DNA of 38,770 nt, from positions 1 to 38,770 of the IMG/VR virus record IMGVR_UViG_3300009154_000116; one strand, written 5' to 3'. Source of the DNA: a virus. Under the pieces are notes generated by a model. It was given only the letters and a program-made list of their open reading frames with translations. It was not told the origin of the DNA and did no database searches. Of the stretch, positions 29,538-36,852 are shown piece by piece (position 1 is the first letter of the stretch; every line of letters begins with the position of its first letter). A program made the translations under genes and the position numbers.

Positions 29538-32096
29538 ATGACTCAGATTGCCAGGCTTATCGGCGGCGCGGGCACGGGGAAGACCACCGAGCTTCTCAAG
29601 ATCATCACTGAGGCGGCGGGGGGGGTCGGCGGTGACCCGTCGGCGATTGGCTTCGCCAGCCTCACGAGGGCGGCGAGAGAGGAGATGGTGTCGCGGGCGT
29701 CAGAGGCTTTCCAGTGCCACGCCAGCGCCCTTGAGAAGCATGGCTGGTTCCGAACCGTCCATTCGACTTGCCACAAGATGCTGAAGATCGGCGGAGACGA
29801 GATGCTGGGCAACGACGACAAGGCGTCGAAGTGGATCGCAGACCGGCTGCGGGTGTCTGTGTCGTGGAAGAAGGTCGCCGACAGCGGCTACTCGGCCTGC
29901 GTCGGCGACACCGAGGCGGCTGCCTCCCTGACGCTCTGGGACATCTCCAGAAACCGCATTGAGCCGCTGGCGGCCATCCATGCCGAAAAGTCGAATGCGG
30001 GCCTGGAGGTGCCTCCTATCGCCACCGTGAGGCACTTCGTCAAGAAGTACGAGGAGGCGAAGCGGCTGGACGGGAAGAGGGACTTCGTGGACATCCTCGG
30101 CCGGTACTCTGGCGTTCGGTTCGGGATCGACGGGCCGGAAGAGGTCGAGCCGGAGGGCGACACGCCGCTTGGCGTGCGGGTGTGGGTTTTCGACGAGGCC
30201 CAAGACTCCTCGAGGCTGGTCGATCGGGTGTGCCGGAGGCTGGCGCATGGGCCGGGGGTCAAGTGGACGTATCTCGCCGCAGACCCTTTCCAATGCCAGC
30301 CTGCGGGAACGCCCGTGCTCACGACAGCCGGATACCGTTCGATTGAGTCGCTTGACCCTGCGTCCGATTGGCTGATCGCTTTCAACACCAGAGAAAGCAC
30401 CTTCTACGGGTTTGGGAAAAAGATACCGTTCCAGACGGCGAGCCGAGAAGTGGACTCCGGCGACCTCGTCGAAGTCACTTTTACAGACGGCACAAAGTCG
30501 CTCTGCACGCCGAATCACAAATGGGTAGTTAGGACAGTGAAGAAGGAGGCATACGCGACGTACATCATGCGGAAGGGCGATCGGTGGCGCATCGGAACGG
30601 TTCAGATGTTCGCGAATTCGTCGCCTGCGTCGAAGAACAAGAACGGCGAGTTTCGCGTGAAAATGCGCATGAACCAAGAGGATGCGGACTCTGTGTGGTT
30701 GCTTCGCGTCTTCAATACAGATCGGGAGGCCCGCATGTACGAGCAGATCGTCTCGTTCAAGTACGGCATCCCGCAGGTCACCTTCAGGCCACCTTGTGGC
30801 TGCAAAAACAACCTAGACGCAGAGTTCATCGAAACGGTTTTTTCTTCGCTAGGAGACTTGACCGACAAGGCGACAGCCTGCCTCGCCGATCATCGCCTAG
30901 AGATTCTTTTTCCGTTCTGCTCAAAATCCTGTCGGTCGAAAAACGGGAGCTTTGCGACACGCCTAATTCAGGCTGCGAATCTCCTGCCTGGGATTCACAT
31001 TGTCCCCAAGATGCTGCCCGATCGCCATGCCCGCAGGAGCCGTTGGACGGACTCAATCGGGCCGCGGTCTATCGGCAACCAGTGCGAGTGGGTCGGTATT
31101 CAGTCGGTCAATAGACTACCGAGCGGGGCGTCGATTCGAGTCTATAGCCTCAATGTCGAAAAGCACCACACTTACGTCACGACAAACGGGATCGTGACGG
31201 GGAATTCAATTTTCGGCTTCGGGGGGGCAGACTACAACAACTTCCTCGCATGGGAGGTTGACAAGGAGCGGACGATGCCGCAGTCGTGGCGGTGCCCGCG
31301 GCCGGTCATGGAGCTTGGCGAGAGGTGCCTGAAGCGTATGAATCGGGGTTACTTCGACAGGAAGATCGCCCCGGCCGCCCACGACGGCTGCGTCATCCGC
31401 GAGCAGTCTGTCGAGCGTGCCCTGGGTCAGGTGGACAGCAGCCGAACGACCCTGATTCTGGCGAGGTGCAACTACTCGCTGGCGAAGTTCTCCGAGATCC
31501 TCGAGTCGAGGAAGGTGCCGCACGCCGGCATCAACGAGAAGGACGACACGAAAAGCCTCGTCGCCTACAACGCCTACTGGAAGCTCCAGCACGGCAAGGG
31601 GATCGGCGGGCACGAGTGGAAGGCTGCGATCGAGCTGACGCCCGTGAAGGCGACCGGAGACGCCGTGTTCCTCCGCCGCGGCGAGAAGGCGGCGTGGAGC
31701 CAAGGCCGCCGGGAAAACATCGACTTCATCGGAGCCGACGAGATCATGCAGCTCGGAGGCGCGACGGAGGCGCTGGTGGCGGCGATCTCCAGCGGAGGGT
31801 GGGCCGCCCTCCTCGACCGCGGCAAGAAGTGGTATGACGCCGCCAGGCGTCATGGCCCCGAGACGGCGACGAGGCCGAATGTGAGGCTCTCGACCATCCA
31901 CGGCGCGAAGGGAATGGAGGCCCAAGACGTTATCCTCGCGACCGAGACATCGGCTCGCGTCGAGCTTGAGCGGGAACTCGACCCGCGGTGCCACGACGAA
32001 GAATGCCGGCTTGAGTACGTCGGCGTCACCAGGGCAAAGGAGCGGTTGGTGGTCTGCGATTCCGACGAGCCCCACGCGATGGAGATCCCTCGATGA
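29538..32096 (+). CDS. UvrD/Rep-type superfamily 1 helicase interrupted by an intein
   Basis: The 852-aa precursor has SF1A motifs: Walker A GGAGTGKTTEL (residues 8-18), Walker B 'VWVFDEAQDSS' near 215-225, motif III split as ADPFQ / SIFGFGGAD, motif IV 'RTTLILARCNYSL', motif V 'LSTIHGAKGMEAQDV' and motif VI 'YVGVTRAKERLVV'. An intein of 304 residues sits between Gln252 and Ser557. Removal gives a 548-residue helicase. Function: 3'-5' unwinding in phage replication or recombination. ATG 29538 follows AAGGAAGG. The C terminus overlaps the next gene by 4 bases. Confidence 0.9.
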   Translation: MTQIARLIGGAGTGKTTELLKIITEAAGGVGGDPSAIGFASLTRAAREEMVSRASEAFQCHASALEKHGWFRTVHSTCHKMLKIGGDEMLGNDDKASKWIADRLRVSVSWKKVADSGYSACVGDTEAAASLTLWDISRNRIEPLAAIHAEKSNAGLEVPPIATVRHFVKKYEEAKRLDGKRDFVDILGRYSGVRFGIDGPEEVEPEGDTPLGVRVWVFDEAQDSSRLVDRVCRRLAHGPGVKWTYLAADPFQCQPAGTPVLTTAGYRSIESLDPASDWLIAFNTRESTFYGFGKKIPFQTASREVDSGDLVEVTFTDGTKSLCTPNHKWVVRTVKKEAYATYIMRKGDRWRIGTVQMFANSSPASKNKNGEFRVKMRMNQEDADSVWLLRVFNTDREARMYEQIVSFKYGIPQVTFRPPCGCKNNLDAEFIETVFSSLGDLTDKATACLADHRLEILFPFCSKSCRSKNGSFATRLIQAANLLPGIHIVPKMLPDRHARRSRWTDSIGPRSIGNQCEWVGIQSVNRLPSGASIRVYSLNVEKHHTYVTTNGIVTGNSIFGFGGADYNNFLAWEVDKERTMPQSWRCPRPVMELGERCLKRMNRGYFDRKIAPAAHDGCVIREQSVERALGQVDSSRTTLILARCNYSLAKFSEILESRKVPHAGINEKDDTKSLVAYNAYWKLQHGKGIGGHEWKAAIELTPVKATGDAVFLRRGEKAAWSQGRRENIDFIGADEIMQLGGATEALVAAISSGGWAALLDRGKKWYDAARRHGPETATRPNVRLSTIHGAKGMEAQDVILATETSARVELERELDPRCHDEECRLEYVGVTRAKERLVVCDSDEPHAMEIPR
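30294..31205 (+). mobile_element. In-frame intein in helicase motif III
   Basis: The intein begins at Cys1 (CQPAGTPVLTTAGYRSIESL, block A), has block B 'SLCTPNHKWVVR', block F 'VYSLNVEKHHTYV' and ends 'NGIVTGN' before Ser+1. The penultimate residue is Gly where His is usual. The flanks rejoin as DPFQ-SIFGF, the highly conserved nucleotide-sensing motif of SF1 helicases. The linker of about 175 residues has no LAGLIDADG motif. It contains 'ATYIMRKGDRWRIG' and 'LLRVFNTDREARMYEQ' plus a cysteine cluster. Codons are more AT-rich than in the helicase parts, indicating a separate origin. Confidence 0.9.
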
Positions 32097-32560
32097 CCCT
32101 GCTTTTCGACATCTCGCCAGACGAGCCGACCCGCGGGGGCAAGCGGAAGCCGGCTCCGCTGCCGCAGGCCGCCGAAGGGGCGTCGGTCGCGATTCCAGAA
32201 TCGCGACCGACGCCACAGCGTGCCCTCCTCCCGCTCGGCAAGCTCGACCACACCTACCAGTGCGCTGACGAGCGGTGTCGGGCGGAATGCCACGACATCC
32301 TGCACGAGGACGGCCGGGAGTGGCTGATCTCGTGCTGCTTCTGCGGCACGGCACAGTGGGTGCGTGTGATCGCCGGCCACCTCCCTCCCGAGGCCAACTT
32401 TGTCCTTCGGGATGGTCGGTTCGCCGGGCTGACGCTGGCGGAGGTGGCTCGTGATCCTCGAGGCCAGGACTACATCGCCTGGGCGGCAGAAAGTCACCCA
32501 AGGAAGCCGGTGAGGGAGGCCGCAAAAAGACATCTTGTGGCGAAGGCGGCGACTTGCTAA
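32093..32560 (+). CDS. Zinc-binding protein with DUF3820-like C terminus
   Basis: A 155-aa protein whose ATG overlaps the helicase stop. The middle has paired Cys motifs ('YQCADERCRAECHDIL' and 'SCCFCGTAQW') that probably bind one or two zinc ions. The C-terminal part 'LRDGRFAGLTLAEVARDPRGQDYIAWAAES' matches the short 'GK+.G.t+.eia..D..YL.W' module of DUF3820-like proteins, often joined to nucleases. A role with the helicase is suggested by coupling. No catalytic residues can be identified. Confidence 0.6.
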   Translation: MTLLFDISPDEPTRGGKRKPAPLPQAAEGASVAIPESRPTPQRALLPLGKLDHTYQCADERCRAECHDILHEDGREWLISCCFCGTAQWVRVIAGHLPPEANFVLRDGRFAGLTLAEVARDPRGQDYIAWAAESHPRKPVREAAKRHLVAKAATC

Positions 32561-32597
32561 CCTACCCACCGCGACAACCGGAAAGGACTCCGATCTT

Positions 32598-32783
32598 ATG
32601 GCCCTCTGCCTCACTCGCCGCCCCGGCCAGACTCTCGTTCTGGACCGCCCGAAGATCCGAATCACGATCGACAGCGTGAAGGGGAAGAGCGTGAGGATCG
32701 TCATCGACGCGCCGTCGCACGTCAAGGTTCTGCGAGAGGAGCTTGTCCTGCGGCTTCCCGCCGCCACCGAAGGAGAGAAATGA
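32598..32783 (+). CDS. csrA: CsrA-like translational regulator
   Basis: A 61-aa protein of standard CsrA length, with ALCLTRRPGQTLVLDRPKIR, 'DSVKGKSVRIVIDAPSHVKVLREEL', and a short C-terminal tail. The RNA-binding residues of strand 1 (LTRRPG) and the conserved Arg in 'VLREEL' are present. CsrA dimers bind GGA in mRNA leaders and change translation or stability. A phage copy could alter host carbon or motility programmes, or regulate phage mRNAs. ATG 32598 lies about 10 bases after GGAAAGGA. It is followed closely by a coiled-coil gene. Confidence 0.85.
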   Translation: MALCLTRRPGQTLVLDRPKIRITIDSVKGKSVRIVIDAPSHVKVLREELVLRLPAATEGEK

Positions 32784-33241
32784 TGGCGAAGAAGACTTTG
32801 GTCGCACCGACGAAGCAGAGCGTGGAGGAGTGGATGAAGTGGATGACGAACGTGCTCTCGCCGAGGGTGACGAGCACCGAGCAGGCCGTGTCTGCGTTGC
32901 GTCGCGACCTTAACCAGCTTGGTGCCGTCTCGTCGGCGAAGATCGTCGGGCTCGAAGGGGCCACCTCCGACCTGTTGAAAAAGATCAGCGATGTTGAGGC
33001 GCACGGTTGCGGTATCAGCAAGTTAAACGACTTGAATGACCGCAACCTCCGCAGGCTTGTCGAGTCGTTTGACGAGGGCTCCGAAAGGCGCGACTGCGAG
33101 CTTCGCGGGGAGATCAACCGTCTTCGTGGCGTGACCGACGCCCTCCGCTTGGAGATCAACCGCCTCCACACCGAAATCATCGTGACGCAGGGCCGACTTG
33201 AGCAGGCCAGCCAGCGGCCGTGGTGGCGCAGGATTCTGTGA
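32783..33241 (+). CDS. Hypothetical coiled-coil protein
   Basis: A 152-aa protein. The ATG at 32783 is chosen for its spacing to AAGGAG (32770-32775); another ATG lies 3 bases upstream. It has basic ends and a long heptad-like helix over residues 25-140 (SALRRDLNQL, GEINRLRGVTDALRLEINRLHTEI), ending 'RPWWRRIL', which could touch a membrane. It overlaps the CsrA stop by one base. No enzyme motif. Confidence 0.55.
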   Translation: MAKKTLVAPTKQSVEEWMKWMTNVLSPRVTSTEQAVSALRRDLNQLGAVSSAKIVGLEGATSDLLKKISDVEAHGCGISKLNDLNDRNLRRLVESFDEGSERRDCELRGEINRLRGVTDALRLEINRLHTEIIVTQGRLEQASQRPWWRRIL

Positions 33242-33264
33242 TCGTCTTCCCAGAGGGGTATGAG

Positions 33265-33639
33265 ATGGCTGTTACGCACCGAATGGCGACGTTCGCGACC
33301 GGCACCTCGCCGAGCTACGCCCAGTTTTACGATGCTGGCTTGCGAAGTGAGCAGCTCGCGTGGGCAGAGCTTCGCCAGCGCGGCGACCACCTGCAAGCAA
33401 CCCTCGACGCCGAGCACTCGTGGGAAACCCGCCGCTGGCGGCTCGCGCACGACCTCGCCGTGGCGATGGCTGACCGCTGCCAGGACGGCCTGATGACGCC
33501 GGGTCAGTTTGGCGAGCTGGTTACGGACATCGCGACCGCAGTTGTCGTATCGTGCGGGATGAGAGAGAAGGACGAGGAGGCCGAGCGGCAGCGCGTCGCC
33601 TGCGCGAAGCTCTTCGACGAACTGGAGAAGAAGAAGTGA
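33265..33639 (+). CDS. Hypothetical helical protein
   Basis: A 124-aa protein. The ATG at 33265 (MAVTHRMATFATG) follows AGAGGGG; an upstream GTG at 33220 lies within the previous gene and is less likely. Mostly helical and charged ('AWAELRQRGDHLQATLDAEHSWETRRWRLA', split; 'RCQDGLMTPGQFGELVTDIATAVV'). The stop overlaps the GTG of the first Tat-signal protein. No function recognised. Confidence 0.5.
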   Translation: MAVTHRMATFATGTSPSYAQFYDAGLRSEQLAWAELRQRGDHLQATLDAEHSWETRRWRLAHDLAVAMADRCQDGLMTPGQFGELVTDIATAVVVSCGMREKDEEAERQRVACAKLFDELEKKK

Positions 33640-33917
33640 ACGACTCCCGACGCGGACTGCTTCAGTCGCTCCTCGCCACGCCGGCCCTGGCCGCCGCCGG
33701 CATCAAGAACGTCGAGGGCAAGGAAGTCGCCGTGCCGAAGGCTGGCAGGACGCTGCTCGTCTTCAAGTTCACGGCACCAGCAACGCTTGATGCCCACGAG
33801 CACTTGAGCGGAAAGGTTCGGGCGATGCTCGACGACGCCGGCCTCGTGGACGTTCCCGCCATCCTGCTGCCGCACTGTGTCGATGTTCAGCCAGTTTCTC
33901 TAACGGAATGGGAATGA
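33636..33917 (+). CDS. Small Tat-signal protein 1
   Basis: A 93-aa protein starting at GTG 33636. The N terminus, MNDSRRGLLQSLLATPALAAAG, has the twin-arginine consensus S-R-R-x-(F/L)-L-(K/Q), then a moderate hydrophobic core and an AxA-type site (ALA-AAG). The mature part, about 70 residues, looks like a small beta domain ('RTLLVFKFTAPATLDAHEHLSG', split), reminiscent of short phage beta modules. It is ATGA-coupled to the TatA gene, so cargo and translocase would be made together. Tat export is inferred from the motif. Confidence 0.6.
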   Translation: MNDSRRGLLQSLLATPALAAAGIKNVEGKEVAVPKAGRTLLVFKFTAPATLDAHEHLSGKVRAMLDDAGLVDVPAILLPHCVDVQPVSLTEWE

Positions 33918-34105
33918 CCATGTTCGGACTTGGAACGATTGAGATCGCGATCATCGGTGCCGTCGCTGTGATGCTGTTCGGAGGCCGGCTTCCGAAGGTT
34001 GCTCGCAGCTTCGGCCAGAGCATCGTGGAGTTCAAGCGCGGCTTCCTTGAGGTCGAAGCCGAGTGCAAAGAGATTGAGAAGACGATTGAGGGGAAGGTGG
34101 GGTGA
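33914..34105 (+). CDS. tatA: TatA-family twin-arginine translocase subunit
   Basis: A 63-aa protein with complete TatA architecture: short N-terminal membrane helix (FGLGTIEIAIIGAVAVMLFG), the hinge FGGRLP, then the amphipathic helix KVARSFGQSIVEFKRGF and a charged tail. The FG-x-x-(K/R)LP and FKxG residues conserved in TatA are all present. TatA oligomerises to open the membrane for folded proteins delivered by TatBC. No TatC is present in the window, so it would have to work with host TatC. ATG 33914 overlaps the upstream stop; 33920 is a possible alternative. A gene for a Tat-signal protein lies directly upstream. Confidence 0.9.
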   Translation: MTMFGLGTIEIAIIGAVAVMLFGGRLPKVARSFGQSIVEFKRGFLEVEAECKEIEKTIEGKVG

Positions 34106-34542
34106 TGGCCTTCAACGTCAAGAAGATGGTTGCCGAGGCACAGGCAGCCGCAGAGAAGTGGCTGGCCGAGGAGAGCGTCGAGTCTCGTGTCAGTCGCATT
34201 CTGCACCGTCGGCTCGAGGCGATCTCGGCGCAGCTCCTCGGTTTTCAGCCGCCTGGATGGGGTGGGCAAAAACACTGGGAAATCGACAACTGCAACGGAC
34301 GCACTGCGAACACCGCGGCTGGAAGCTACATCCGCGAGCACGCCGAGTCGGCCGTCAAGCAGGTGCTCGACGAACTCGTCGGCAAGCTGCCGCCGCTGCC
34401 GGCGTCTGCAAAGAAGTCGCTGATCCGGTACTACCACGACCGCGTCGAGTACGAGGTTCGCCAAGAGTTGAAGGAGCTTGCGGTCGAGCGCGCGAAGGAG
34501 CTGGCGAAGCGCATTCTTGATGACGCTGTGGAGCCGCAATGA
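34105..34542 (+). CDS. Hypothetical helical protein next to TatA
   Basis: A 145-aa charged, helical protein. ATG 34105 overlaps the TatA stop and follows GGGGAAGGTGGGG. Features: 'VSRILHRRLEAISAQLLGF', 'WEIDNCNGR', then 'IRYYHDRVEYEVRQELKELAVERAKELAKRIL' (split) at the C terminus. It has no signal peptide, so it should stay in the cytoplasm. Possibly a partner or chaperone for the adjacent export genes, but only position suggests it. Confidence 0.5.
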   Translation: MAFNVKKMVAEAQAAAEKWLAEESVESRVSRILHRRLEAISAQLLGFQPPGWGGQKHWEIDNCNGRTANTAAGSYIREHAESAVKQVLDELVGKLPPLPASAKKSLIRYYHDRVEYEVRQELKELAVERAKELAKRILDDAVEPQ

Positions 34543-34772
34543 ACAACTGGATTCAAGCCACAGAGCAGTCCCCGCCGGTCGGCAAGCTTCTCGTTGTCGG
34601 CCGTCCGATGCCCGATGGCACCGAGGACATCTTCGTTGGATTCATTTCGCCGAGGGTCAGGGTGCCGACTTGGACGCGAGTCTCGCTTGTGGCGAGCGGC
34701 GATGTGCAACCGACGGTCGTCGGTTCGGTCAGAACAACGGACTTCTGGCGGCCCCTTCCGGAGTGGATTTGA
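34539..34772 (+). CDS. DUF551-like small protein
   Basis: A 77-aa protein starting NNWIQATEQSPPVGKLLVVG and ending 'TTDFWRPLPEWI'. This 'WI...e..P..g...lv.......v..WrPLPe' layout matches the DUF551 family of small phage-borne proteins of unknown function. ATGA coupled to the previous gene. Nothing further can be said about its role. Confidence 0.65.
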   Translation: MNNWIQATEQSPPVGKLLVVGRPMPDGTEDIFVGFISPRVRVPTWTRVSLVASGDVQPTVVGSVRTTDFWRPLPEWI

Positions 34773-34774
34773 TT

Positions 34775-35113
34775 ATGAACCGACGAGACTTCTCAGCCGC
34801 GATTTCAGCCCTGCCGGCGTACTTGGGGTGCGGCCGGATTGCGGCATCAGCAGCCGAGCCGCGTGCGAAGCGCATCGTGAATCGGAGGAGCGTGACGATC
34901 CTCAAGGTGCCCGACGACTGCCCGTGCCGGATCTTCGACGCCAACGGCGTCGAGATCATGTACGCGACACATGCGGAGATTGAGACTGGTGTTGTTGAGC
35001 AGCTTGTGTGCGACGACTCGAGCGGAACGCCGGTCTTCGCCCTCGACAACTACCGCGAGATCAAGCGTGTGCGAACGACGTTCCCGGCCCCGCTGACCTA
35101 CATCCGAGGTTGA
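34775..35113 (+). CDS. Small Tat-signal protein 2
   Basis: A 112-aa protein with N terminus MNRRDFSAAISALPAYLGCG, followed by 'RIAASAAEPRAKR'. The RR-D-F motif, hydrophobic core and AxA (ASA-AEP) fit a Tat signal. The Cys in YLGCG could alternatively be a weak lipobox. The mature part includes 'RRSVTILKVPDDCPCRIFD', a segment with a CxC pair, and beta-like strands. Starts 2 bases after the previous stop. Unknown function at the cell surface or periplasm. Confidence 0.6.
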   Translation: MNRRDFSAAISALPAYLGCGRIAASAAEPRAKRIVNRRSVTILKVPDDCPCRIFDANGVEIMYATHAEIETGVVEQLVCDDSSGTPVFALDNYREIKRVRTTFPAPLTYIRG

Positions 35114-35115
35114 GC

Positions 35116-35553
35116 ATGGATCGTCGCGGATTCATCGGTGCTATCTCGGCGTTTGTCGCCGCCACAACTTCAGGCGTGCGGATGCCGTCCGGTGCGGAGG
35201 CCGCATCAGCGGCCTCCGCACTTGCTGCGCCTGTGCCGCCGCCCCAAGCGAAGAAGCCAGCCGCCGACCCGTCCGAAGCCATCGTTCTTCAAGACAACCT
35301 CCTCTCAGAGATTCGCGGATTCAGCGTCATCTCGTATTCCGAGAACATCGGCTACGAGGGGCGGCGGCTTCGGCTCGTGTACGTTTACGACGGCCCGAGC
35401 CTTCTGACAGGAAAGCAGCACGACGAATTGATCTCTTTCTTGAGGCCGGTGCGGGTCACGATAAGCAGCGACCCCATCGTAGTGTCGAGCATGGGAGGGC
35501 TTGCTCACCGACTCGTCCCTGGCCCTCGCACCGTCACCGTGGAGTACGCATGA
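35116..35553 (+). CDS. Small Tat-signal protein 3
   Basis: A 145-aa protein with N terminus MDRRGFIGAISAFVAATTSG. The RRGF motif is followed by a hydrophobic region and an Ala-rich, Pro-rich linker (ASALAAPVPPPQAKKPAA) before a small beta domain of about 80 residues ('FSVISYSENIGYEGRRLRL', 'VRVTISSDPIVVS'). It starts 2 bases after the previous Tat protein and is ATGA-coupled to the RNA ligase gene. Export is inferred. No known domain. Confidence 0.6.
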   Translation: MDRRGFIGAISAFVAATTSGVRMPSGAEAASAASALAAPVPPPQAKKPAADPSEAIVLQDNLLSEIRGFSVISYSENIGYEGRRLRLVYVYDGPSLLTGKQHDELISFLRPVRVTISSDPIVVSSMGGLAHRLVPGPRTVTVEYA

Positions 35554-36188
35554 CCACCGACTTCTTTCCGCACCACCAGCCGTTCCAGAAGATCCCGCGG
35601 CTGATGCGCGAGATTGTCATCACCGAGAAGATCGACGGCACGAACTGCCAGGTGACGATCAACAACGGCCGTATCTTCGCTGGCTCAAAGAACCGTTGGA
35701 TCACGCCCGAGAGCGACAACTACGGCTTCGCGGCGTGGGTGCAGAGGCATCACGACGAGCTGCTGGGGCTCGGCGAGGGCACGCACTACGGTGAGTGGTG
35801 GGGCGGCGGATGCCAGCGCGGCTACGGCCTCAAGAAGGGCGACATGCGCTGGAGCCTCTTCAACGTCGGCCGGTGGTGCCTGCACAACGACTTGCCGAAG
35901 CCCCGCACCGGCCCCGGAGGAGTCCAGGGCTACAATGACAGCGGGCCTGCCATGCAGGAGCCGCTCCCGGCGTGCTGCGGCCTTGTGCCGGTGCTGTACC
36001 GCGGGCCGTTCAGCGAGAACGCCATTGCTTTCAAACTTGGAAGCCTGAAGCTACGCGGCAGCTTTGCCGCCCCCGGCTTTATGCAGCCCGAGGGCATCAT
36101 CGTCTATCACGTTGCCGGCAAGCACTACTACAAGCGAACGCTCAAGCGCGACGAGGAACCGAAGGGGGTGCGCAATGTTGCGTCGTGA
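35550..36188 (+). CDS. RNA ligase (Rnl2-like)
   Basis: A 212-aa nucleotidyltransferase-type ligase. Visible motifs: I, EKIDGTN with the adenylated Lys27; a 'FAGSKNRWIT' segment; IIIa-like HYGEWWG; IV, EGIIVY; and V, YKRT near the C terminus. The order and the short length match phage and bacterial Rnl2/Rnl-family RNA ligases, which seal nicked or cleaved RNA in the cytoplasm with ATP. Phage copies repair tRNAs cut by host defence nucleases. It shares 14 bases with the following Tat protein gene. Confidence 0.85.
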   Translation: MTTDFFPHHQPFQKIPRLMREIVITEKIDGTNCQVTINNGRIFAGSKNRWITPESDNYGFAAWVQRHHDELLGLGEGTHYGEWWGGGCQRGYGLKKGDMRWSLFNVGRWCLHNDLPKPRTGPGGVQGYNDSGPAMQEPLPACCGLVPVLYRGPFSENAIAFKLGSLKLRGSFAAPGFMQPEGIIVYHVAGKHYYKRTLKRDEEPKGVRNVAS

Positions 36189-36852
36189 GTTCCTCCAGTC
36201 GCTCGCCGCCTTTGCCGCGGCGGCGGCAGCCGGCGGCACCGTCGCCAAGGCTGGCTTCACGCCGCCGGCAATTCCAGAGCCGGCCGTGTGGACCCCACCG
36301 CCCCCCGCGATCGGGCCTGGGATTGCGAATCTGACCGTAGTTCGCGGCGATGAGCTTCGCATGGACTTCGACTGCCCTGATGTGTCTTTGCCAAGGCACG
36401 AGGTCGGTTGGTGGGTGGGCAGGCTTAGTGGTCAGGCCGAGCAAATCAAGGGACAGTGGACGGGCTTTCGGCTCCACGCCGCCGCCGAGCAGACGGCGCG
36501 CATGCGGCCCGGCGTCGTGCCTTGGGGCATCGCGATCCAGGGACGAATCGACGGCGCTGCCCCGCAGACTCTTATCACCGGCCTTGCCACCATCCTCCCT
36601 GACGCATTCTGGAAGTCGCAGGAAGAGGTGCTCGGCTGGCTGCCCCGGATGCACGCCCTCGGCGTCGAGCCCCCTCGTCGCGGCTCCGGCGTCGAGCAAG
36701 TCTGGTTCCGCGAGCGGCTGCGGCCAGACGAACGCTCGATTGAGGACGACCGCGTGGCGTCGATCTTGACGCACAGCCGCCCCGTCGGCGCGACGATCAT
36801 CAATCGCGGAGCGGGGTGCGTTATCGACTTTGCCAAGGAGGAGCTTCTGTGA
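36175..36852 (+). CDS. Small Tat-signal protein 4
   Basis: A 225-aa protein, the largest of the four. N terminus MLRREFLQSLAAFAAAAAAG closely fits the Tat consensus RR-x-F-L-(K/Q), with an Ala-rich core and an AKA-G cleavage site. ATG 36175 overlaps the ligase gene; the longer upstream reading is a shadow. The mature part has a Pro-rich linker then a domain with 'VGWWVGRLSGQAEQIKGQW', 'LPDAFWKSQEEVLGWLPRM' and 'RRGSGVEQVWFRERLRPD', of unknown function. Coupled at GTG to the desaturase gene. Confidence 0.65.
   Translation: MLRREFLQSLAAFAAAAAAGGTVAKAGFTPPAIPEPAVWTPPPPAIGPGIANLTVVRGDELRMDFDCPDVSLPRHEVGWWVGRLSGQAEQIKGQWTGFRLHAAAEQTARMRPGVVPWGIAIQGRIDGAAPQTLITGLATILPDAFWKSQEEVLGWLPRMHALGVEPPRRGSGVEQVWFRERLRPDERSIEDDRVASILTHSRPVGATIINRGAGCVIDFAKEELL

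Noticed and set aside
30294-31205. Possible LAGLIDADG homing endonuclease in the intein
   Set aside because: No LAGLIDADG-like dodecapeptide could be found between blocks B and F, so a standard DOD endonuclease is not called.
34775-34835. Lipoprotein signal in Tat-signal protein 2
   Set aside because: The YLGC segment has the Cys but not a good lipobox at -3, and an AxA site follows. A lipoprotein call is kept only as an alternative.
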